Below are positions 1 to 6,856 of a stretch of 6,856 bases of DNA, one piece after another. Position 1 is the stretch's first letter. Each line of letters starts with the position of its first letter. This stretch comes from Bacteroidota bacterium (lineage in GTDB: Bacteria; Bacteroidota; Bacteroidia; Chitinophagales; LD1), in NCBI GenBank assembly GCA_018267355.1, contig JAFDYP010000112.1, positions 1 to 6,856 of the forward strand. The letters are read 5' to 3'. Below the pieces are notes generated by a model, which made no database searches, had not been told where the DNA came from, and was given only the letters and a program-made list of their open reading frames with translations. The position numbers were made by a program, and so were the translations under genes.

Positions 1-303
1 GATATCATCCGGAATGAAATGGCGCCGCAAGACAAATTTGCCTACCCGCTGGGATACTATTCTGTCACCCAGCAGACCTTTGCCAATAAAGATTTTATCC
101 TGAACTGTATCCAGTACCTGACGGACAACTCCGGCCTGCTGGAGACACGCAATAAAGAAGTAAAGATCAGGATGCTCAATGTAGCCAGGGTGAGGGATGA
201 AAAAACCCGGTGGCAGCTGATCAATATCCTGCTGCCCATAGCTGTGGTGATCATACTGGGTGTGGGATTCAACTACTATCGCCGCAAGAAATACACCACC
301 TGA
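1..303 (+). CDS. gldG: GldG C-terminal part, Gld ABC transporter auxiliary component (5' end outside window)
   Basis: This is the 3' end of a gene whose frame is open from the first base, so about 100 residues are seen and the start lies upstream. The segment matches the C-terminus of GldG, the transmembrane substrate-binding-like partner of the GldA/GldF ABC transporter linked to gliding motility in Bacteroidota. Family-typical stretches are a 'PLGYYSVT' run, 'FANKDFILNCIQYLTD', and 'LLETRNKEVKIRMLN', followed by a C-terminal membrane helix (around bases 211-280, from WQLINILLP to the following hydrophobic run) and a positively charged tail, RRKKYTT, which should face the cytoplasm. The ATG at 19 is internal and not the start. 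The stop TGA at 301-303 shares its last base with the next ATG, so the downstream gene is probably translationally coupled. The identity is from remembered family features; the C-terminal match is strong. Confidence 0.87.
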   Translation, partial: DIIRNEMAPQDKFAYPLGYYSVTQQTFANKDFILNCIQYLTDNSGLLETRNKEVKIRMLNVARVRDEKTRWQLINILLPIAVVIILGVGFNYYRRKKYTT

Positions 304-1358
304 TGAAAAAACTACTACCATATATAGCCATACTGGCGCTGCTGGCCGGAGGAGTGGCCTTCTTCCTTTATCGCTATTCGCCATCTACACTGGCTGAGAA
401 GGAAAGCGAATTTGCAGTACGCGATGTAGATGCTATCTCAAAGATCGTACTGACAGACGTGAGATCACAAAAGGTCACCCTAACCAAAGAAGGTAATCGC
501 TGGCTGGTAAACGGGAAATACGGTATCAATGAAGAGTCTCTGGCATTACTTTTCACCGCTATACAGAAAATGGAGACTCAGTACCCCGTACCGGAAAAAG
601 CGCAGCCAGTGGTGCTGAACGACATGGCCAGAAAGCGTTTTCGCTGTGAGATCTATACTGGTGGCAATAAACCCACCAAAGTATACTATGTGGGAGGCCC
701 TACCGCAGACGGTACCGGTACCTACGTGATCATGGAGATAGACGGCCAGCCTGCCAGCAGGCCATACGTAGTACATATCGCGGGTATAAATGCGTACCTC
801 ACCAGCCGCTATTATGTCAATGAAGAATACTGGCGTACTAAATGGGTGTATCGCGATAATGCCGCAACCATCAAAAAACTATCAGTCACTTATAACTTTG
901 AAAAGCAGAAGTCATTTTCTCTGACGCGTGTGGGTGCACGCGATACGTTTGTGATCACCAATAGTGACGGCCTGGCAGATGCACAGCCCAGGCAGCGCTT
1001 TATACACCAGTACCTGGAGTTTTTCGATGGCCTCTCTCTGGAGGCCTTTGAAAATACAAACCCGATCAAAGATACAATACTCGGCATGCAGCCCTTCTGC
1101 ACTATCCAAATGAAGCGCGTAGATGATACAGAGACCAACGTCGAGATATTCTATATGCCTCTCAATGAGCACAGCCGTCAGCAGTTTGATGATAATGGTC
1201 GTAAGCTGCTGTATGATGTGGAGCATTACTATATCGCTATGGATGGACGTAAAGACTTTGGCCTGATACAGTACTATGTGTGGGGCAAGGCGCTACGTAG
1301 CTATCAGGATTTCTATGTACGGCCGGGTGTGAAGCAGCCTACAGTAGCTGGTCACTAG
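303..1358 (+). CDS. DUF4340-type membrane-anchored protein downstream of gldG
   Basis: The product has 351 residues. The start at 303 is chosen because it overlaps the gldG stop (TGATGA) and gives a clean N-terminus: a K-K charge followed by a hydrophobic helix (about residues 4-23) and then a polar region. It has no lipobox cysteine, so it is probably an N-terminally anchored protein facing the periplasm. The ATG at 210 would prepend 31 residues that merely reread gldG out of frame. After the anchor comes a beta-rich region with the DUF4340 pattern: a 'KIVLTD' strand (47-52), 'RWLVNG' (66-71, W67), then a helix counting up residues before 'QYPV', and later 'YVV' strands. The biochemical role of DUF4340 proteins is not established; they recur next to GldG-like ABC transporter genes, which suggests an accessory part of that transporter. 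No catalytic motif is visible. The family assignment is moderately sure, the function unknown. Confidence 0.72.
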   Translation: MKKLLPYIAILALLAGGVAFFLYRYSPSTLAEKESEFAVRDVDAISKIVLTDVRSQKVTLTKEGNRWLVNGKYGINEESLALLFTAIQKMETQYPVPEKAQPVVLNDMARKRFRCEIYTGGNKPTKVYYVGGPTADGTGTYVIMEIDGQPASRPYVVHIAGINAYLTSRYYVNEEYWRTKWVYRDNAATIKKLSVTYNFEKQKSFSLTRVGARDTFVITNSDGLADAQPRQRFIHQYLEFFDGLSLEAFENTNPIKDTILGMQPFCTIQMKRVDDTETNVEIFYMPLNEHSRQQFDDNGRKLLYDVEHYYIAMDGRKDFGLIQYYVWGKALRSYQDFYVRPGVKQPTVAGH

Positions 1359-1443
1359 TAGCACCGAAAATGGCCTGTTTCGCTCGTTTTTCACTAATTC
1401 CCAACATTCTGACTACCGGATAATGATATTTGTCCGCTTTATC

Positions 1444-1451
1444 TATATTTG
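1444..1451 (+). promoter_or_regulatory. Bacteroidota -7 promoter element for dnaN
   Basis: TATATTTG is an exact match to the TAnnTTTG -7 element used by the primary sigma factor of Bacteroidota. It lies 27 bases before the dnaN ATG, so transcription would start near 1458 with a short leader of about 20 bases. A TTG -33 element at the usual distance is not evident. A second, poorer copy, GATATTTG, sits at 1425-1432. The leader has an A-rich stretch (ATAAAAG) and no Shine-Dalgarno sequence, as is common in this phylum. Confidence 0.55.
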
Positions 1452-1478
1452 TCACTTAACCCATAAAAGTTAACTCAG

Positions 1479-2597
1479 ATGAAATTTATAGTTTCTACGA
1501 CGTCTCTGCTCAAAAGCCTCCAGATGATCAGTGGTGTGATCAACACTAACTCTGTGCTGCCGATACTGGAGGACTTCCTTTTTGAGATCAAGGATGGCAA
1601 GCTGACCGGCTTTGCTACCGACCTGGAGACCTCTATGAGCACTGAGATACGTGTAGAGTCTAAGGAGTCGGGCCGTATAGCTATCCCGGCACGTATCCTG
1701 ATAGATACTCTCAAGACCCTCCCTGAGCAGCCACTCACATTCAAGGTAGATACCAAGACCTTTGGCGTGGAGATCACCTCTGAGACCGGCAAGTACAAAC
1801 TGAGTGGTGAAAACCCGGATGACTTCCCTAAGATACCGCAGCCGGAGGCTGTGACCGAGATCAATATCCCGGCCAATCTGCTGTCAAACTCTATCTCCCG
1901 TACGCTCTTTGCGGTGAGCAATGATGACCTCCGCCCGGCCATGACCGGTGTGATGATGAAGGTAGACAATGAAGGCACTACTTTCGTATCTACAGATGCG
2001 CACAAACTGGTACGCCTCGTACGCTCTGATATCAAGACCAGCAAGTCGTCTCAGTTTATCCTGCCTAAGAAGGCACTGAGCCTGCTGAAGAGTGGCCTGC
2101 CGTCATCTGAGACAGCGGTGAATGTGTCTTACAATAAGTCTAACGCATTCTTCTCCTTTGAGAATACCCGCCTGATATGCCGCCTCATAGACGCGACATA
2201 CCCGGACTACAACGCGGTGATCCCTCAAAACAATCCAAACAAGCTCACCGTGAGCCGCCTGGAGTTCCAAAACGCCCTGCGCCGTATCTCTATCTACTCC
2301 AATAAGACCACCTATCAGGTGATCCTCTCTATAGCAGGCAGCGAGCTGAAGATCTCTGCACAGGATCTCGACTTCTCCAATGAAGCTAACGAGCGCCTGA
2401 TCTGCAACTATGAGGGCAACGATATGGACATCGCGTTCAACGCACGCTTCCTCATAGAGATGCTCGGCGTACTGGACTCTAACGAGATCGAGATCGAACT
2501 CTCTACCCCTACCCGCGCCGGCGTACTCCGCCCGGTAGACAAGGCTGACAGCGAGGACCTCCTCATGCTGGTGATGCCGGTGATGATCAATGCGTAA
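1479..2597 (+). CDS. dnaN: DNA polymerase III beta subunit (sliding clamp)
   Basis: The 372-residue product is the ring-forming processivity clamp that holds replicative and translesion polymerases on DNA. The length is normal for the family and the three repeated clamp folds can be laid out as about 1-117, 125-242 and 244-372. Recognisable stretches are 'MKFIVSTTSLLKSLQMISGVI' in parts (N-terminal helix), 'ATDLETSM', 'LSGENPDDFPKIP', 'TDAHKLVRL' (domain 2), 'RLIDATYPDYNAVIP' and the C-terminal 'LVMPVMIN'. The last forms part of the pocket that accepts clamp-binding peptides; M366-P367 are kept while the position equal to the second methionine of the E. coli MPM triplet is V368. The start follows a -7 element by 27 bases and gives the expected N-terminus. 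The gene stands alone between a promoter and a terminator, and it is not beside dnaA or recF here; the gldG neighbourhood is one I associate with this phylum. Confidence 0.97.
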   Translation: MKFIVSTTSLLKSLQMISGVINTNSVLPILEDFLFEIKDGKLTGFATDLETSMSTEIRVESKESGRIAIPARILIDTLKTLPEQPLTFKVDTKTFGVEITSETGKYKLSGENPDDFPKIPQPEAVTEINIPANLLSNSISRTLFAVSNDDLRPAMTGVMMKVDNEGTTFVSTDAHKLVRLVRSDIKTSKSSQFILPKKALSLLKSGLPSSETAVNVSYNKSNAFFSFENTRLICRLIDATYPDYNAVIPQNNPNKLTVSRLEFQNALRRISIYSNKTTYQVILSIAGSELKISAQDLDFSNEANERLICNYEGNDMDIAFNARFLIEMLGVLDSNEIEIELSTPTRAGVLRPVDKADSEDLLMLVMPVMINA

Positions 2598-2619
2598 GTA
2601 ATAACTACACGATACCAGG

Positions 2620-2648
2620 AAGGACAGGTCTATAGCCTGTCCTTTTTT
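2620..2648 (+). terminator. Rho-independent terminator after dnaN
   Basis: A perfect 9-bp stem is formed by AAGGACAGG (2620-2628) and CCTGTCCTT (2636-2644) around a 7-base loop, and it runs straight into a T tract (six T from 2643, then ATTTT). It starts 22 bases after the dnaN stop. It should end the dnaN transcript and separate it from the dinB-dnaE unit. Confidence 0.9.
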
Positions 2649-2690
2649 ATTTTACCCAAACCCACTTCTTTTGAAATAAACTAAGTAAAT

Positions 2691-2719
2691 TAGCATTACT
2701 ATATTAATTAGTAATGCTA
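2691..2719. promoter_or_regulatory. Perfect 11-bp inverted repeat covering the dinB start codon (putative operator)
   Basis: TAGCATTACTA (2691-2701) and TAGTAATGCTA (2709-2719) are exact reverse complements separated by 7 bases, TATTAAT. Two more symmetric A/T pairs lie just outside after one mismatch (2688-2689 with 2721-2722). The right arm contains the ATG of dinB at 2714-2716. A site of this size is what a dimeric repressor would bind, and its place before a translesion polymerase operon suggests damage-inducible control by a LexA-like or XRE/S24-type regulator. That regulator is inferred and not encoded in the window. If transcription starts upstream of 2691, the same sequence would also fold in RNA and hide the start codon. 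Confidence 0.65.
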
Positions 2720-3943
2720 TTTGACCAGCCAGATAAGACCATTGTCCACTTTGACCTCGATACCTTCTTCGTATCGGTAGAGCGCAGGATCAACTCTGCG
2801 CTGGAGGGCAAACCGCTGCTGATAGGCGGCACCTCTGAGCGCGGTGTGGTAGGCTCCTGCAGCTATGAGGCGAGAGCCTTTGGTGTGCAAAATGGCATGG
2901 CGATGAAAGAAGCGCGCCGCCTCTGCCCCGAGGCTATCATAGTGCGTGGCGATGCGGGCAAATACAGCAAAGCATCGGGCGAGGTGACCCAGATCATCAA
3001 GGAGAGCGTACCGCTGATGGAAAAGGCATCTGTCGATGAATTTTATCTGGACATGACGGGGATGGACCAGATATTTGGGATACAGAAATATACGAAGGAG
3101 CTCCGCCAGCGCATCATCCATGAGACCCATCTGCCTATCTCTATGGGCATATCTGGAAACAAGAGCGTCTCTAAGATCGCTACCAGTGAGTCTAAGCCGA
3201 GTGGTGAATTAACGATACTGAAAGGCACTGAGAAAGGATTTCTCGCGCCACTGTCTGTGCGCAAGCTGCCACTGGTAGGCAATGAGACCTATCAGGTGCT
3301 GCAGGAGCTAGGCATACGCACCATACATACACTACAGCAGATGCCGGTGCAGGCCATGGAGAATGTGCTCGGCAAAAACGGCGAGACCATCTGGCTGCGT
3401 GCGCAGGGGATAGACAATACACCACTCAAGCCATACTATGAGCGCGAGTCGCTATCGCTGGAGCGCACCTTTGGCCAGGATACGATGGACCTGGTGCGCC
3501 TGCACAATACGCTCACAGCTATGACGGAGGGCCTCGCCTACCAGCTCCGCGCCGGCAATAAACTGACTGCCTGCGTGACGGTGAAAGTGCGCTATGCCGA
3601 TATGCAGGTCTACAGCCGCCAGTCGCGTATTCATTATACTAATTGTGATCATACGCTGCTGAGGATAGTGAAAGAAATATTCGCCAAGCTGTATACCCGC
3701 AGGCAGCTGATACGGCTGATAGGTGTGAGCTGCAGCCACCTGGTGGGCGGCGGCCACCAGATGAATATGCTGGAAGACTCAGTAGAGCTGATACAACTCT
3801 ACCAGCAGATGGACAGGCTACGCAAAAAGTACCACGATAGCCGTATCATCAAGCGTGCCTGTACCATGGACCAGCGCAATCTGGATGTCTGGGACCCATG
3901 GAATGGCGAACCACCCGTACCCGGCGGCCACCGTACTGCATAA
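2714..3943 (+). CDS. dinB: DNA polymerase IV-like Y-family translesion polymerase
   Basis: The 409-residue product copies damaged DNA with low fidelity. Catalytic parts are intact: D14 and D16 in 'HFDLDTFF', the steric-gate position F19, nucleotide-binding Y51 and R54 in 'SYEARAFGV', and D108-E109 in 'SVDEFYLD'. Next come 'GNKSVSKIA', a helix-hairpin-helix thumb region ('LPLVGNETYQVLQELGI'), and the little-finger domain ending near 'RLIGVSCSHL'. QMNML at 349-353 sits where relatives carry a QxxLF clamp-binding peptide. After 'IIKRA' there is a tail of about 25 residues rich in P, G and W without a known motif. The start is fixed: an in-frame TAA lies at 2705-2707 and no other ATG precedes the D14 motif. 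There is no Shine-Dalgarno sequence. The carboxylates distinguish it from catalytically dead ImuB proteins. The gene is followed after 10 bases by a DnaE-type polymerase, so the two form an operon. Confidence 0.94.
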   Translation: MLFDQPDKTIVHFDLDTFFVSVERRINSALEGKPLLIGGTSERGVVGSCSYEARAFGVQNGMAMKEARRLCPEAIIVRGDAGKYSKASGEVTQIIKESVPLMEKASVDEFYLDMTGMDQIFGIQKYTKELRQRIIHETHLPISMGISGNKSVSKIATSESKPSGELTILKGTEKGFLAPLSVRKLPLVGNETYQVLQELGIRTIHTLQQMPVQAMENVLGKNGETIWLRAQGIDNTPLKPYYERESLSLERTFGQDTMDLVRLHNTLTAMTEGLAYQLRAGNKLTACVTVKVRYADMQVYSRQSRIHYTNCDHTLLRIVKEIFAKLYTRRQLIRLIGVSCSHLVGGGHQMNMLEDSVELIQLYQQMDRLRKKYHDSRIIKRACTMDQRNLDVWDPWNGEPPVPGGHRTA

Positions 3944-3953
3944 CCCCCATATC

Positions 3954-6856
3954 ATGTTTCTCAACTGTCATAGCTATTTTAGCTTCGGGTATGGGGTGAT
4001 GTCTATCAAAGAGCTGATCCCCCATGCTATAGAGATGGGGGCAGAAACGATAGCACTCACAGATATCAATAATACATCGGGATGCCTCGACTTCATGAGG
4101 CGCTGCAAGGAGACCAGCCTGCGGCCAGTGATAGGGGTTGACTTTCGCAATGGTGATGAGCATCTCTTTATAGCTATAGCCAGGAATAATAAGGGCTTCA
4201 GAGAGATCAATGAGCACCTGACGCTGCATAACTTCAGTAAAAAGCCACTACCTGCTGATGCTCCTGCGTGGGAGCACTGCTATGTGATCTACCCCTGGCG
4301 GCGGGATGTGACGAGGACGCTGTGCACGCACGAATATATAGGCCTGTGCGAGTCTGCCATGACCAGCTACCGCCTCTATGGCCAGTATGATCCCGCAAAG
4401 CTTGTAGCGGTCATGCCTGTGACCTTGCGCGATCAGAGAGATTTTAATCTGCACCGTCTGCTGAGCAGCATCAGGCACAACACGCTGCTGAGTAAACTGG
4501 GTAAGGACCAGCATGGACAGCTCACAGACAGGTTTCAGTCCCGTGTATATATAGAGCAGGCCTATGAGGATTTTCCGCAGGCTATAGCCAATGCAGAATA
4601 CATACTCAATACCAGCTTTGTTTCTTTCACAGAGAAAGACAACAAAAACAAAAAACACTACACCGGACAGCGCAAAAAAGACCACCGCCTTTTATACAGG
4701 CTATCTGCCAAAGGGCTGAGGAAACGCTACGGAGATAAGCCCAATAAGGATGTGATGGATAGGTTTCGCAGTGAGCTCCGCACGATCATCGATCTGGACT
4801 TCCCGGCCTATTTCCTGATCAACTGGGATATCATACAGTATGCACGCTCCAAGGGATACTTCTACGTAGGCCGTGGCAGCGGTGCCAATAGCCTGATCGC
4901 TTATTGCCTTTACATCACAGATGTAGACCCTATTGAGCTGAGCCTATACTTTGAGCGATTTATCAATCCATCGAGGCGTACGCCGCCGGATTTTGATATC
5001 GACTTCTCCCACACAGACCGCGATGATATACGCAGCTATATTTTTGAGAAATATAAAGGTCATGCCGCGCTCGTAGGGAGCTATAGTACCTATGATCGCA
5101 AGTCTGCCCTCCGTGAGCTGGGCAAAGTATTTGGCCTGCCTGATAATGAGATCGAGGCATTGCAGGCGGAGCGGATGGATACGCGCACACTGGATAGCAC
5201 TGGTAAAAAAATAATGACCTATGCTCCCCTGATGCGGGACCTGCCCCGGCAGCTCAGTGTGCATGCCTGTGGCATACTCATATCAGAGGAACCCATCACC
5301 ACCTACTCAGCGCTGGAACTGATGCCTGTGGGCTACCCCTCTACACAGTACTCTATGCTGGAGGCCGAGGACTATGGCCTGCACAAGTTTGACATCCTGA
5401 GCCAGCGCGGCCTCGGCCATATCAAAGATGCTGTGGAGCTGGCCCGCGCCAGGGGGGAAGAGATAGACATACACCGCATACAGGATTTCAAAAAAGATCC
5501 ACGCATACGCGAAATGCTGATGAAAGGCGACACGATAGGTTGCTTCTATGTAGAGTCTCCGGCTATGCGGCAGCTGCTGCGCAAGCTGGAAGTAGAGGAA
5601 TATCACGGCCTCGTAGCAGCCAGCTCTATCATCAGGCCAGGTGTGGCCAACTCTGGTATGATGCGCGAATACATCCTGCGCTACCGCTACCCTGAGCGGC
5701 GCAAGCTGGCACATCCCAAGCTATGGGAGATCATGCCTGATACCTACGGTGTGATGGTGTATCAGGAGGATGTGATCAAAGTAGCACACTACTATGCGGG
5801 GCTGACGCTGGAAGAGGCTGATGTGATGCGCCGGGGTATGTCAGGCAAATACCGGTCGAGGGAAGAGTTTCAGGCAGTGAAGGATAAGTTTTTTAGCAAC
5901 TGTGATGGCAGGGGTTACCCCTATGATGAAGTAGCCGAGATATGGAGGCAGGTAGAGAGCTTTGCAGGCTACTCCTTTGCCAAGGGGCACTCAGCCTCCT
6001 ATGCTGTAGAGAGCTATCAGAGCCTATATTTGCGCGCCTACTATCCCATAGAGTTTATGACCGGGGTGCTAAATAACTTTGGCGGTTTTTACTCTACCGA
6101 GTTTTACCTGCATGAGGCCAAAATGCTGGGCGCACAGATAGAGCTGCCATGTATCAATAGGAGTAATAATCTCGCCGCACTCTATGGCTCCACTATCTAC
6201 ATGGGCTTCTGCCTGATCAAGGACCTCGAGGTAGCCACGGTAGAGAATATCCTGCGTGTCCGCGAGGAGGGTGAGTTTGCCGATCTGAATGATTTCATCA
6301 AGCGGGTACCAGTTTCACTGGAGCAGCTGCGTATCCTGATCCGTATCAAGGCCTTCCGCTTCACAGGACGTACATCTAAAGAACTCCTATGGGATGCACA
6401 CCTGCTCATGGGCAAAGAGAAGAAGTCAGCACCACGCAAAGAGCTTTTTAAAATAGCTGCACACTCTGATGGATTGCCACCGCTGGAGTATGACCAGTAT
6501 GAGGACGCGCTGGATGAGATGAAGATCCTGTCTTTCCCGTATACATCGCCATTCCGCCTATTATGTAAAAACTATGACAAGCTGACATATGCGCGGGAGA
6601 TGATGGCGCATCTGGGCCAGACCATCTACATGGTAGGCTACTATGTCAATATCAAGCGCGTGACTACTATCACGGGTGAGACCATGTACTTTGGCTCCTT
6701 CATAGATGAGCATGGTCATTTATTTGACAGTGTGCATTTCCCTCGCTCTATAGAGCAGTATCCATTCACCGGACGCGGCTGCTATATCCTGAAGGGAAAA
6801 GTGATAGAAGAGTTTAATGTGCCGAGCCTGGATGTCTCGCACATGCAGCGTATACC
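3954..6856 (+). CDS. dnaE: DnaE-type DNA polymerase III alpha subunit, probable translesion paralogue (3' end outside window)
   Basis: An uninterrupted frame of 967 codons runs to the window edge. Domain order is that of C-family polymerases: a PHP domain (from residue 1), palm with GRGSGANS (306-313) and PDFDIDF (D346, D348, D350), 'VHACGILIS' (H437), the third palm aspartate D480 in 'KFDIL', fingers motifs 'VESPAMRQLL' (E534) and 'IIRPG' (561-563), a helix-hairpin-helix region around 735-815, and an OB fold at about 889-955. The palm is therefore catalytically complete. The PHP domain is degenerate: the HxH ligand motif reads N4-C5-H6 and the TDH motif reads T36-D37-I38, so metal-dependent proofreading is unlikely. 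The OB fold ends close to the last visible codon, so the protein may stop soon and lack the tau-binding tail of replicative DnaE. Pairing with dinB after a 10-base gap supports an accessory, DnaE2/ImuC-like role. The cell's replicative dnaE should be elsewhere. Confidence 0.93.
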   Translation, partial: MFLNCHSYFSFGYGVMSIKELIPHAIEMGAETIALTDINNTSGCLDFMRRCKETSLRPVIGVDFRNGDEHLFIAIARNNKGFREINEHLTLHNFSKKPLPADAPAWEHCYVIYPWRRDVTRTLCTHEYIGLCESAMTSYRLYGQYDPAKLVAVMPVTLRDQRDFNLHRLLSSIRHNTLLSKLGKDQHGQLTDRFQSRVYIEQAYEDFPQAIANAEYILNTSFVSFTEKDNKNKKHYTGQRKKDHRLLYRLSAKGLRKRYGDKPNKDVMDRFRSELRTIIDLDFPAYFLINWDIIQYARSKGYFYVGRGSGANSLIAYCLYITDVDPIELSLYFERFINPSRRTPPDFDIDFSHTDRDDIRSYIFEKYKGHAALVGSYSTYDRKSALRELGKVFGLPDNEIEALQAERMDTRTLDSTGKKIMTYAPLMRDLPRQLSVHACGILISEEPITTYSALELMPVGYPSTQYSMLEAEDYGLHKFDILSQRGLGHIKDAVELARARGEEIDIHRIQDFKKDPRIREMLMKGDTIGCFYVESPAMRQLLRKLEVEEYHGLVAASSIIRPGVANSGMMREYILRYRYPERRKLAHPKLWEIMPDTYGVMVYQEDVIKVAHYYAGLTLEEADVMRRGMSGKYRSREEFQAVKDKFFSNCDGRGYPYDEVAEIWRQVESFAGYSFAKGHSASYAVESYQSLYLRAYYPIEFMTGVLNNFGGFYSTEFYLHEAKMLGAQIELPCINRSNNLAALYGSTIYMGFCLIKDLEVATVENILRVREEGEFADLNDFIKRVPVSLEQLRILIRIKAFRFTGRTSKELLWDAHLLMGKEKKSAPRKELFKIAAHSDGLPPLEYDQYEDALDEMKILSFPYTSPFRLLCKNYDKLTYAREMMAHLGQTIYMVGYYVNIKRVTTITGETMYFGSFIDEHGHLFDSVHFPRSIEQYPFTGRGCYILKGKVIEEFNVPSLDVSHMQRI

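Noticed and set aside
210..302. An earlier in-frame ATG for the DUF4340 gene
   Set aside because: The added 31 residues reread gldG out of frame and would bury the N-terminal charged-hydrophobic anchor that begins naturally at 303.
1365..1382. CGAAA/TTTCG stem after the DUF4340 gene with T-rich sequence following, as a possible terminator
   Set aside because: Five bp rich in A-T with an 8-base loop and a gap before the T run is too weak to call, although some terminator in 1359-1420 would make sense.
1456..1473. TTAAC/GTTAA inverted repeat before dnaN
   Set aside because: Only 5 bp per arm in AT-rich DNA; expected by chance and not extendable beyond a mismatch.
1475..2044. A 189-codon open frame on the - strand across dnaN
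   Set aside because: It lies entirely against a well-conserved clamp gene, its translation has no recognisable domain, and the openness is explained by the codon bias of dnaN.
2671..2705. A -33/-7 promoter for dinB (TTG at 2671-2673 with TAAATTAG at 2686 or TATATT at 2700)
   Set aside because: The spacings are about 12 and 26 bases, neither of which fits the phylum's usual spacing, so no promoter could be assigned with confidence.
3849..4229. A 126-codon open frame on the - strand bridging the dinB-dnaE junction
   Set aside because: It is antisense to conserved ends of both polymerases and shows no domain, start context or family resemblance.

Overview
The window reads as chromosomal DNA of a member of the Bacteroidota, most likely a gliding-lineage organism such as one of the Chitinophagales. 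Three things point there: the GldG C-terminus, the promoter element of TAnnTTTG type in front of dnaN, and the lack of Shine-Dalgarno sequences before the genes. The assignment to order is an inference. All genes are on the + strand and no mobile element, RNA gene or CRISPR array is visible.

Layout. Positions 1-303 carry the 3' end of gldG, the auxiliary membrane component of the Gld ABC transporter. Its stop overlaps the start of a 351-residue DUF4340-type membrane-anchored protein (303-1358), so the two look like the end of one operon. A 120-bp gap with a clear -7 element leads to dnaN (1479-2597), the DNA polymerase sliding clamp, which is closed by a strong intrinsic terminator (2620-2648). 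A short AT-rich spacer then holds a perfect 11-bp inverted repeat (2691-2719) whose right arm contains the start codon of the next gene. That gene is dinB (2714-3943, a Y-family translesion polymerase). Ten bases after it starts a DnaE-type C-family polymerase alpha subunit (3954 to the window edge, 967 codons seen, no stop reached).

How it fits together. The dinB-dnaE pair is a two-polymerase translesion cassette, comparable in logic to imuB-dnaE2 cassettes of other bacteria, except that the Y-family member here keeps its catalytic carboxylates. Both would need the clamp, which is encoded just upstream but in a separate transcription unit. The terminator plus the operator-like palindrome suggest that the cassette is switched independently of dnaN, plausibly by a LexA-like or other dimeric repressor that is not encoded in the window. 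The DnaE protein has lost recognisable metal ligands of its PHP domain but keeps the palm aspartates, as expected for a non-proofreading accessory polymerase. The most interesting undocumented item is the palindrome over the dinB start codon, which could work as a DNA operator, an RNA hairpin, or both.
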